From NCBI RefSeq assembly GCF_035083965.1, contig NC_089737.1, forward strand, positions 14,497,029 to 14,561,028: 64,000 nt of DNA, given 5' to 3'. Position 1 is the stretch's first letter. Every line of letters starts with the position of its first letter. The DNA is from Branchiostoma lanceolatum (lineage: Eukaryota > Chordata > Leptocardii > Amphioxiformes > Branchiostomatidae). Of this stretch, positions 1 to 10,347 are shown in pieces. The translations under genes and the position numbers were made by a program. The notes beneath the pieces are model-generated. The model made no database searches and was not told the DNA's origin. It saw nothing but the letters and a program-made list of their open reading frames with translations.

Positions 1-189
1 TAAAGGGTTATTAATCAACATCCTTAGGCTAGTGTACTTTTAATCTTGAATATATTGCAGTGCTCTTTTTGACACCCATTCCATGTAAAAGATCAACTCT
101 AGCTTAAGATGGGGTTGTGATGATGCTAGAAAAACTTTAAAAAAGTACCACAAATGTGATCATCATGTTATTAATGACAGCTTAAAATT

Positions 190-310
190 TTTTTCATCAT
201 CATCATCATGTCGGGCGGGTTGCCCGGACTAAGTTAACCCCCTTCCTCCAGTTGCTACGGTCCGCCATTAACTGCTCTAGATGAGTTTTTTTAGCGTCAT
301 CACAGCACCA
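190..310 (-). mobile_element. LINE 3' end relic with (GAT)n tail
   Basis: Read on the minus strand, the stretch encodes HLEQLMADRSNWRK and RATRPT then stop, followed by a GATGAT tail. This is the usual C-terminus of a non-LTR retrotransposon reverse transcriptase. Only the last ~35 codons remain. Confidence 0.55.
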
Positions 311-399
311 TGATATTAATCTTGAATGTAACTATTAGGGTTGAAAACAGATTGACTTGCTGCCGAAGCCTAACCTCTGCTTGGGGAGTATATGTGACC

Positions 400-814
400 T
401 AGGGGTGGATACCGGTTTGGCTTAATAAGGTCCAAGTCCAAGTTTAGGTCCAGAGATTTAGGTTCAGGTCCGGACCTGAACCTAGACCTGATCCTGTCCA
501 GTTGATGTTTTGTTTTATTAGACCAATATTAAGCATACAGAAATCAATAATACTGACACGCACGACTATAAAAGTTTCTTGGTGAGAAAACTTTCAAGAT
601 AAATCAGTGTTTGATATTTGAATGTTGCACTTATTTCAAATGCCTTTTTTTCAGAGGGGAGACTCAAAACGCTTTTTATCAAACAAAATAGAAAAATATT
701 TGTACTTTGTTCAGGTTTTTTTGGACTCAGGTTTTTGGCTTTAATTTTTTTGGACTCGGTTCTTGGATGTTATAAAGGTCCGAATCAGGTCCAGTGAACC
801 GGTATCCACCCCTA
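400..814. mobile_element. hAT-like non-autonomous element (415 bp)
   Basis: Termini read TAGGGGTGGATACCGGT and the inverse ACCGGTATCCACCCCTA. Flanks are ATGTGACC (392-399) and ATGTGACT (815-822), an 8-bp duplication with one mismatch, as expected for hAT. Internally it has many AGGTCC/GGACCT motifs and no ORF. A second member is at 23437-23905. Confidence 0.75.
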
Positions 815-828
815 ATGTGACTTATAGG

Positions 829-3800
829 TTACTCCTTCTCCTCCTCCTCCTCCTCCTCCTCCTGGACCGGTTCTGCGCCGTACATCACGTCCGTCCGCAT
901 GGCGTACTTTAGTCCCGCTGTCACCTCTTCCCCCTCGTGGTAGATGTCGTGTTGGAATACCAGGACTCGACCTGGAAGCGCAAAATCAATCTGATTGGCA
1001 GAGGAATGTTATTTGATAAAAAGGTAAAGGTAGTGGCCAGATAGCCTCCATAGCAGGCTCTATGGGGCCTTTTGTTGGGGCTTAGATAATACACTTGTGA
1101 CAGCCAGCCTGTAACCATTTTGCTCGTCTATGGTTACGGGCTGGCTGTCACAATTGTATTATCTAAGCCCCCCCAAAAGGCCCGGTAGAGCCTGCTATGG
1201 AGGCTAGTGGCCAGAGGACCTCCACCTCTTTACTTGAGAGTGAACCCAGCAGACAGGTGCCTGGCATGCTGCTTTCCTGGGCCCCCACATACTCGTCCAA
1301 GCAAGTCTAACCCCCACACCACGGGGAAAAACAGACGATAAACCGGAGAGCAAGGAGGTTTGCGCAGAGTGAGCGAGTAGTCCCATAACCTTTTTGAGGT
1401 AATATATAGGCAGCTGGTTGTTATCCACTGTGTCTAGGGCAAGGTATTAGAAGGCGGAGCCCATCTCTCTCCTTCCACTGCCTTTTACCTCCCCAACCAA
1501 AGACAGATACCCAATTTACACCTAGGTGAAGTGGGGGGGGGTTGTGATGCACTAGAGATCTCTCAAACACAGTGTTTTTCAAAGAGGCGTATCTATTCAA
1601 CCCAAGCAAAAGTTAGCATTTCTCACCAGGTTTAGGGACGACAGGCACTTTCTCCTTGATCTTGTCTCCAGTGGCAAACATGGGGGAAATGAAGTTTGTG
1701 GCACCTCCAGTACTGCCCTGGAAGAAAGAAGAATAAAGCAGACCATGATCCCAGGGTCTTACCACCTCACCTTATAATGCCATTTTAAAACAATTCTCTT
1801 CTTTACTGCTTAGCCTCATATCTGAGATTATCGTGGGGTCGTGTGACGCAACGGCAGAGCTTTCGACTCAGAACCAAGAGGTCCCGAGTTTCGAATCCTG
1901 GCATGTCACCGATCTTGTGCCCTTGGGAAAGGTAGTACTACTTTACACGACTTTCCTCACTCCACCCAGGTGTAAATGAGTACCTGACTTCGGTTGGGGA
2001 AAGTCGTATTGAGGTCACCTGGTGGCACCGAATAGCAGCCGCCCAGACCCTTGTAACAGTTCCACAAAATGCAAGTGTGGATAAGATATTATATGTTGTG
2101 TATTGCGTGAAACCTGTAATACCCTGCATCAATTCAGCGCTAGAAAGGCTGCCATTGCGGGTAATTTCTGACCAATAAAAAAAAATTATTATTATTATTA
2201 TCAGCAGTTGCAGATGGGTTAGATACAACACAAGTGCCCGGTACAAATAAAACGATGGGAAAATAAAGGAAAGGCACTAAGGAGCATAAACAACTGAATT
2301 TGTGTGTGCAAAGGACAGGACAAACTGTCAAGTGAATTTAGTGAGTTAGTAATATATTACTGTATATTCTTCCCCAGTTCGGTTTTGTGTTTATCTATCT
2401 TTTTCTTTCAATACAATACGTCAACCTGCTGTAAAGTATGTTTTTACAGCATGGCACAGATAGGATCTAGAAAATCGGGGAAAAGTCACAAAATTAGATC
2501 TAGATGGCTTCTTTTGAAGATTATCAACGAACCATTCAGCCTTACGACTAAGATGTTTTAGAAATCACAAATATGCAGTAAATTCTCTTTCCACAATTTA
2601 TTGCAGCCACACTAGGCTCAAGTTGGTTCCACTCTTTGATATGGTCCGAGGGAAGAACGAGAGCCTATAGTAGTTGTGACATAAACATGGATGGACCTTT
2701 CTAATCTTACTTGTGCCCTAAGGTTCTGAGGTCCAGAAGAGAGCAAGTGAACACAAGGCAATTTCTTTTTTAATCTCAATGCTTTGGATGATATTAACCT
2801 ACAGTTATACACTCACCTCATTCAGGTACAACATGAACGTGAGGTAGCTCCTCTCGCCGTTGTCGCGCCGGTAACTTCCGTCCATGTGGGGGTGGAAGTA
2901 GTGACCTGGACCATACTTCAGAAACCTCAGTCTTAGGAACAAGAACGACATGTCAGGGGCTTGGTTACATACATATAGGAGTTTGTACATATTCCTAACA
3001 TGTTGAACGTCAGAGCAAATGTAGCTCACCTGGAAACTTCAGTCGCTCATATGTTGACCTTCTTCAGGAGTGATTCAATTACTCTTAGTACGTGACCTTA
3101 GAGTTATGAATTGTATTTGCCTGGCAAGCGATATCAGCCCCCGTCTCTGTTGTGAGTCAGGTGTACTCTCCAAGCAGAGGTTGAATGGGCAGATCGTCAC
3201 CGTTTTATCAAATGCCATGTTTTTTTTTTGTTGCTAGCCCATTCTGAATTGTCAGAAACCTCTGCTTGGAGAGTAAGTCAGGTGGTGGACTCTAATTTAG
3301 ATGACCTCCTTTATTCCCCAACTGAAAATTCGAGGTGAGCTTCATTTGCTTGTGTTGAATTAAAGTATGAAACTTTATCATGGAACGTAACGTTACCAAA
3401 ACAGATAAGCTTTCATACTAATTTTTACCTCTCGTTGAGTCCGAGTACTTTCCTCCTGGCCCACCTCCGCGGCACGTACTGTTTGATCCTCTCCCAGATC
3501 CACTCGGCGCGCTCCGGTGAGTCTAAAATGCAGCGCTCGCTGTTCCGGTAGTCAGTGGCCAGGATCTGTCTGTAACAGAAAAAACAAACTTAAGGCATCA
3601 CAAAATGCTTCCTATGCAGAAATAGTGAAACACAGCTTGACACTGTATTCAACTGTAGTCTAGGATCTACACTCTGGAAAGCAAAAAAGCACATTGATAT
3701 ACATAAAAAAGCCTGATAAGGAAATTAAGGGCGAAAGGCAGTTGATAAGTTGAGAACAATTTTGTTGTATGGAAAGAACTTTACATTCAAAAGGAGAAAT

Positions 3801-6040
3801 AGTTTTTCAGTATTTTTTTGTGTATGAATGATCTGTCATTTGACTCAACATATTTCACAAAGTGGATCATTAAAACCTGATGTGAACAATGAAATATGCT
3901 GCCAAAGTTTGCATTCTGTCTGAATAACGCCAAGAGTTGCTATATTTTGCTCAGAATAAGGATAATGAGGGGAGTTTCACATCTACCAACATGACTGAGG
4001 GTACATAACTCCACCACCCTGAAAATAAATGTCCAAACAACTCTCCAACCCAACATCCCCCAGTACAGTGCACTCCTGTATATCTAAACTGTGCATACCT
4101 GGGGGTGCTGCACTAGAGATCTCTCAAACCCACTGTTTTTCAAAGTGGCGGATTTATGTAACCCGGCGGATTCATGTAATTGCAGTATATAACACGTTAC
4201 AACTGCCCGTACCTTCCACCTCCAACATTGACTAGGGCAACTTCATATCCTTGATCTTCTGTCTGCTCAATCAGCTCTTGACATTCCTGGAAAAATATTG
4301 AAAGAAAATCGCTTTTGATATTTTACAACAATACTCATTGAAATGAATAAAACTTTGCTGTTGTTGAATGTATTAACATTTTGTATGACAGTTTCATAGA
4401 AAGCAGACAATATTTGTATGCATGTAGTAATGGAGAGAAAAGTATCATAAGTTTGTAAGGACCACCTGGTCATTGTGGCCACGTTTTGGTTTTCCCTTAT
4501 ATCATTTTCCCATCTACCATAGATTTGAATGTTTTTAAAATAACTTCAGAGTAGATCTAGAATAGAGTAGAGTAAAGACTAGAGTACTAGTAAAGTAGAG
4601 CACTAGTAGAGTAGATTAGAGTAGAGTAGAGTAGAGTAGAGTAGTGTAGATTAGAGTAGAGTAGAGTAGAGTAGTGTAGAGTAGAGTAGAGTAGAGTAGA
4701 GTAGTGTAGAGTAGAGTAGAGTAGAGTAGTGTAGAGTAGAGTAGAGTAGAGTAGAGTAGAGTAGAGTAGAGTAGAGTAGAGTAGAGTAGAGTAGAGTAGA
4801 GTAAAAGGTAAGTAAAGCAGGCATCCTCATTTGAGGTGAGGCATAATGCTTTTTCAAGCAGCTAGTGCAATGCGGCTTTGCCTCGGCTCGCGTTTTTGGC
4901 CAAGCACACCGGGTCACCCCTACTTTTCTCGATAAGTGTGTTGCAATTGGGTTCTTTTACGTGCAGAGGTTTGACGCTTGAGGCTTACGCCCAAAGGTCC
5001 CTCATACACGGGGCCGCCGGCTTTACGTCACTATCCGAAATGACAAATGCAATCCCTTACAACATGTCCGAGCTCGAGTCGGCCACTGAGGTTCGAACGC
5101 GGGCCCTTTGGATCCACGGAATTTGATCCAGATGGTGAAGCAGCGGGGTTGCGTTAACGCTTGCGCCACAGGGACATGTAGAGTAGAGTATAAGAATAGA
5201 GTAGAGTTAAGTAGAGGCAAGTAGAGTAGAGCAGAGCAGTAAAAAGTAGAGGTTATGGTCAGGTAGGAGGTTCCTCCACCTCAAACTTTCGATATTCCTT
5301 ACCTCTTTTGAGAAGACGTTGTCCACGATGAAGGCCAGTTTGTCGTTCTGGAACTCCCCGGGAAGGTTGATGTCCTTGCGCTGACCGTGGAATTGAACTT
5401 CAACCTCCGACAGAGTCCGCTGATCATCTGGGGTGCTCTCTGTGCTCCCCATCCAGTCTGTAGGGCTGTGGTTTGGGAGATTAACAAACGAAACGGTAAG
5501 TCCCAGGGACTCAGATTTGGGACACAGGAAAAAAATCAGGTTTCCCAGCAATTTAAAGTTCGCAGTTGGAACAGTAACGTATATAGTACAGGCACTGTAG
5601 TAATACATTGGAAAAGTATCTTTGCGATTTCATGCATTCGCTCTCCATTGCAAAGGTCATCACGAAAATAAAACCACCGCGAACATTTTCAAGATTTGCC
5701 GTAACTTAGGATAATCTCCAAGCAGACGTTGGGGTAGAACATTGTCATGTTTTCTGACAGGTGCAGGTCCGATATAAGCTGGCACAGACACTTACCTTCT
5801 TTCGACCAATGACAACAAATACTTGAGAATGAACTAGGCAGTTTCGACTAGACCGGATCTTTCAATCGTTTCTTCCAAACGTCTTGTTATGATCGTTGTA
5901 CAGCCTTCTCTAACGTTTGCAACACAAGCTCAGCTGTTTTTATACTGTTCCTCTTTTTCTGGACTATGAAGTCATCTCCAGATTAAAGAAATGGTCAAGA
6001 CTTACCTCAAACCTCCCGTCACGTAAGCAGCCGTCATCAT
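829..6040 (-). CDS. 2-oxoglutarate/Fe(II)-dependent oxygenase, prolyl-4-hydroxylase-like, 7 exons
   Basis: Exons on the minus strand: 6040-6006, 5465-5303, 4286-4213, 3569-3429, 2931-2817, 1717-1627, 971-829. All junctions are GT-AG and the phases join into 253 residues. The start is the first of two adjacent ATGs; the second, three bases on, could also serve. The iron-binding facial triad is visible as H153-x-D155 in the YFHPHMDGSY segment and distal H218 in YHEGEE. K228, ten residues after the distal His, fits the 2-oxoglutarate binding position of P4H domains. The predicted reaction is hydroxylation of a protein or small substrate using O2 and 2-oxoglutarate; the substrate is unknown. No signal peptide or membrane segment is seen, so a cytosolic or nuclear location is likely. 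The C-terminus is a run of eight Glu followed by KE and stop, encoded by a GAG microsatellite. The gene lies head to head with ninjurin N1. The family call is firm, the exact orthologue is not. Confidence 0.85.
1042..1206. mobile_element. Fold-back element, Mutator-like, with exact 9-bp target duplication
   Basis: The 165 bp form an almost complete hairpin: TAGCCTCCATAGCAGGCTCTA at the left returns inverted at the right, and the arms continue through TTAGATAATAC and GACAGCCAGCC to a short loop near 1120. GTGGCCAGA flanks both sides (1033-1041 and 1207-1215). It lies in the last intron of the oxygenase gene. Confidence 0.82.
1832..2203 (+). mobile_element. tRNA-derived SINE (family 1), full length
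   Basis: The head GTCGTGTGACGCAACGGC and TTTCGAATCC (B-box), body CACTCCACCCAGGTGTAAATG and GAGGTCACCTGGTGGCACCG, and the (ATT)n tail mark a complete SINE. Reverse copies are at 29318-29625 and, without the head, 41672-41884. Head-proximal pieces lie at 42635-42715 and 58483-58617. Confidence 0.8.
3164..3275. mobile_element. Mutator-like MITE (112 bp) with 9-bp target duplication
   Basis: Perfect 19-bp terminal inverted repeats (TACTCTCCAAGCAGAGGTT at the left) bracket the element, with AGTCAGGTG at 3155-3163 and again at 3276-3284. Single decayed arms of related sequence occur near 370, 5712, 8247 and 9975. Confidence 0.85.
4556..4804. repeat. (TAGAG)n pentanucleotide array
   Basis: About 250 bp of TAGAG with occasional TAGTG and TAGAT variants, resuming at 5175-5245 after an inserted SINE. 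It lies in the second intron of the oxygenase gene. Open frames across it are products of the five-base repeat. Confidence 0.95.
4805..5172 (-). mobile_element. tRNA-derived SINE (family 3)
   Basis: Read on the minus strand, the right end has a tRNA-like head (GTGGCGCAAGCGTTAACG, then the B-box GCGTTCGAACCTC) followed by a non-tRNA body. It splits the (TAGAG)n array, so it is younger than the array. A decayed relative of the body lies at 51180-51330 in NSUN7 intron 1. Confidence 0.6.
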
Positions 6041-6599
6041 GAAAACGTTTTCTCTTCCACGTCAAAACTCTCGATGACTCAGAATCCGAAAATAAAACAC
6101 CACTCCAACTTATTCCCCCGTCAAGTCGATTCCATGGTATCTTTGTACGTCGTAGAAGGCAGAAAAACGCTTGCAGTTTGATGCAAGCCGGGTTTTCTAT
6201 CGTTTTTAAACGTAAAACAGTTTTTAGATCATGTTTTTGTCTGTCCCCGGTTGCTACTTGCTTGTTGCTACTTCCGCGTAAACAGGTGTTTGACCTATGA
6301 CCTAAGGGAAGCTGTGCAACAGCGCCATTACTTATAGCGGAATCAAAAGGGAAAGCAGCTTAAGATTTTTGAGTTTAAAGATCATTCATGTTTTTTAAAG
6401 AATTTCAAAGAGGAAGTTAATATCAAATTGCGTGTGTTCGCAATTGTATACGGAAATTTGGTCGTGAATATTGCATTTGTTTCAGCTTTTCTTCCAAAAT
6501 CAAAACTGACAAACAAAAATAACAACCCAATTGAAATATCACACAATATATTAACAAGACTTTCACTTTTGTGGGTGTTTCTAGCTTAATCTTACTTCC

Positions 6600-6780
6600 A
6601 ACCCAAAAAATCGAAGTCGGAAGTTCCATTTTCTGGCTTTCAATCAACAAACACCTGTTCGTATCCTCGGGCTTTTTCGGGCTCTGTGACGTCATCTTCG
6701 GACGCGAGTGTCTCGAAATGCGGTCGGACAGGTTATTAGCGCTTGGCTGCCGCAACACAAACAAAGTAGGCTGGTAGTCT
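6600..6780 (+). promoter_or_regulatory. Duplicated promoter block of N1 with CRE box TGACGTCA
   Basis: TGACGTCATCTTCGG at 6687 and GCTTGGCTGCCGCAACACAAACAAAG downstream (in two parts) are repeated upstream of N2 at 14354. The full palindromic CRE (CREB/ATF site) is retained in both copies. The block also lies about 650 bp from the start of the divergent oxygenase gene, so it may act in both directions. Confidence 0.55.
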
Positions 6781-7008
6781 TTTCCAGGTCACTTCACAAA
6801 GGCGGAATTCCCAAGGGAGGTTTCAGTCAGTGGATTTTTACATCGAAGGTGCCGTAAACTAGAAACGGAAGGCGTCGCTTGTGTCTTTCTTCGACTGCTT
6901 GGAGAGTTCTTAATCTAAAAGCGAGGTCTGAGGGCTAGCGTCTTTAAGGAAGGGAGACGACCCCGCGGCTGTATCTTGTCTAGAGAGAACATCAAGGTGT
7001 ATTAAAGC

Positions 7009-10000
7009 ATGGCGGATCCGACTAACGTTACTCTGAACCAGGTAAAAACGGACACTACAGGTGTTGAGATGACCGTGCAACAAACGCCTCACACGCAGGT
7101 AGACATGAACAACCTAAACGTCGTGGACGGACAAAACACGGAGCAGACTCAGAGCCAGGCGGTAAGTCACTTTGTTTTGTGTTATCAGAGAATTGCTGAA
7201 CAAGTATTTCCTCAACTCAACCGTATATCTCGTAAGGTTTAGTGTATACAAGCTTGTTCGTGAATGGCACAAAAAACAGGGAGATCAGTTTGACAGTGGG
7301 CTTTCATAGTCTGCTAGTAAAGGTAGATAGTTGATCCCCTGGGAGTGTTTGGGTTGGGGAAAGTTGCGTTGAATCTGCGTCTGGTAGAGAATTCCTGATT
7401 AATGCTTTCCTTGCGATTTGGCTACGGTTCATGGACTTGAGTTATTTGAATTGAGTATGAAGCCAGTGCACAACATGCCGCCATCTGAGATTTTAAGCAC
7501 GCGTCTGAGATTGATCGACTGTCGCAAGAAACAGTTTTCTCTTGGATTTTAGCGTTCTAAAGCGTCTAAATTCAGTGATGAATATAAATTAGACTCTATC
7601 TATTATTTCAAGGACATTATATATGGAGGTCCTGGCCTTTTGTGGTCTCAACCGTATCGTTGCCTCTCGCAACACCTCGCACAGCTTTATACCACCTATT
7701 TGGTGAATGCAAGCCTTGGTGAATCGCACAATTTAACCCAAAATAGGGTGACCAATTTGACCGAGCCGGAGGGCTTCTATAGTCTGCTAGTGGCGGTAAA
7801 TAGTGAATTGGCCCCCTGTGGGTTTTTAGGGGAGGAGTGTTGGGAGGGGACAGGTAAAATAATTAATCGTGTCTGGTTTAACACTCTGGTATGTGCAAGG
7901 AGGACAATAAAGTCAGCTCAACATCGTCATGTTATAATTTTCCATGCCAAAATGATTGAATGTGTAGCTATAGTAGCTGTAGTTTACATAATACAAAATA
8001 GATCAGGCGACTGACAATGCGGAACTTAAACTACCAGTGAATTCGTACGCCCCCGGCCCTATGACATACTGGGACGACCGAAACAGGTAGCTCACTTGTT
8101 TACCTTCCCATGGAAGTTACGCTATAAAATTCACATGCCGTAACGTTAGAACTAACAACTTGAGGACACATGTAAACACGTAATCTCCAACTGGCAAAAA
8201 CTATTTTCATCGCCACAGTTGGATACGATCTTTGCCACCGATAGATCTGCTTGGAGATTAGTATAAAACATGACCGTCACGAACATATTCTTTTTTTGGA
8301 CAATCGGGGGAAAAAACAACGTTTTATTCATATTCTTGTTGCAACAGATGCAAGGTGTGTCAACGTAAGGAAATCTCTTCAAAACAAGAGACATATTTGT
8401 CTTTCTTCGCTTCAGCCGTGTTTACAAAATATAAGAAGGAACCATTTCCGCTCCCCTAGGCACGTTTGCTTTTAAATGTGTAAACATTTCCAATACGAGT
8501 TATGTTGTCTACATACAAACACACTAACAAAAAAGTCCACTAGAGCACTTTAGGAAAACGCCAGGTTAACTATTTTGTTCCCACAACCGCCACTTACCTA
8601 CCAAAAATCAGCAAGATCCGTCAAAGTTCTCTCGACTTATGATCTCGACATACATACGGACCCACTTTACAGCTGGCGTAACCGATAACATAACCTTACC
8701 GCGAATGCATACATTCCCGGCGAAGGTAAAAAACTAGCCACATGCTTCTTTAGTACTGTACCTTCAATCATGATCAAGGGATGAAATCATTTATCATCAA
8801 ACACTTGTGAAGGAGAGTTAAGTCTCCTGTTGAAATTTGCTTGAACTAGGAGTGTTATTTGTGTGGTGTACGACAAGAGTGTTCGCCTTGTACACGGTAT
8901 ACGTGGGTCGTGAGTTCGAACCCCGGCCGGGTCATACCAAAGTCTTAAAAATGGTACATACTGCTTAGCACTCAGCATTGGAGAAAGAGTATGGTAGTTA
9001 AACACACACCCACTACCAGCGGATCAACCCCCTGCTGTAGTGACTTGCACAAATGTGTGTGGCCCAAGGGCTATAGAAATGAAAATAAGCGCCACCCCTA
9101 TGCGTCTTTTCAGGACGCCCGGGTCACTTTTAACGACAGTGAGTTTGCCAAACGCTAGTAGAATATGGCTTTGCTTTTCTATCTTGAAGGGATTGTTCGC
9201 CTTTTTCTAGACAAGATGTATATTTGTCTTTCTATGCTCCAGGCGTGTTTACTAAATATGAGAAGGGACAATTTCCGCGCGCATAGGTACGCTTGCTTTG
9301 GAATGTGTAAACATTTCAGATCCAATCAGAACTAGTCACATACATGTAACATTACCTCTGGAGCACATACAAGTAAGGTATAAAGTCGTTTGTAACCAAA
9401 CACTTGTAAAGGGAACTAGAGTTTCGGGTTGAATTTGTTTGAGCCTGGAGTTTTGTTTTGTGAGGTGTATACGTAGTTCCGTTAGTTTGCCAACATGGGT
9501 TTGCTCAGGGTCCAATCTTAAGGGGGGGGGGGGTTCTTCCATTGACTTATGTATTCTTCTTTGCCCTGGATAGACAGCGATGCATTTTGTAGGTCGGACA
9601 ATTCAGAAACATTTTGCCCGCTGATGACTAATTTGGTATCAAATCTTGGTTTACTCAAATTCCTCTAGACTTTGATACTTAACGGTATCAAAAGCTCCTA
9701 ACATCTAGCATGAGAGCTAACCTGTTAAGACTTAATAGGTATGATAATACTAATGATATTACCCGCACTTAAACATCGAAATCCATCTATTTTCTTTCAA
9801 ATCGAAAAACGAAACACTGACAAAAGCCATTTTAAAAGACAACAAGACATTTTAAAGCCACGCTGGATAGAGAAACCAAGACAAATGCAAGAGAAAATTA
9901 TTCTTCAAGCTGAGGTTTCGATCGGGGGGCTAGCAGTGTCCGGGATTTCTAACACTGTAAAAATCTCCTATGCTTGGAGAATATTGTATAAGAGAAAATG

Positions 10001-10316
10001 ACGTGTTGCCTCCTTTGTTCTAGCTGATCCCACAACAAGAGGTACAAGGCAAGTCCAAGTTCGTATTCTTCCAGAGGGTGCAGAGGGGCCCGCCCAAAGT
10101 CAGACCCCCTCTAGGAATGAATGCTTACGCGCAGAAGAAGACCATGGCGCAAGGCTTCATGGACATGGCGCTTCTCACGGCGAACGCCGCTCAGATGAAA
10201 CTCATCATGGTGGAGGTGAAATGGGGATGAAATAGACTTTTATTTCTGTTTTGAAAATTTGAGGAAAAATGAAAATGGAAGTGCGGGAGGATGTGTCTGT
10301 GTGTGTGTGCGCGCGC

Positions 10317-10347
<31 letters not shown>

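Noticed and set aside
1832-1910. tRNA gene
   Set aside because: tRNA-like only in the B-box region and followed by a shared SINE body and (ATT)n tail.
4651-4917. Frame with repeated YSTLL
   Set aside because: It is the translation of the (TAGAG)n array in reverse and changes entirely once the array ends.
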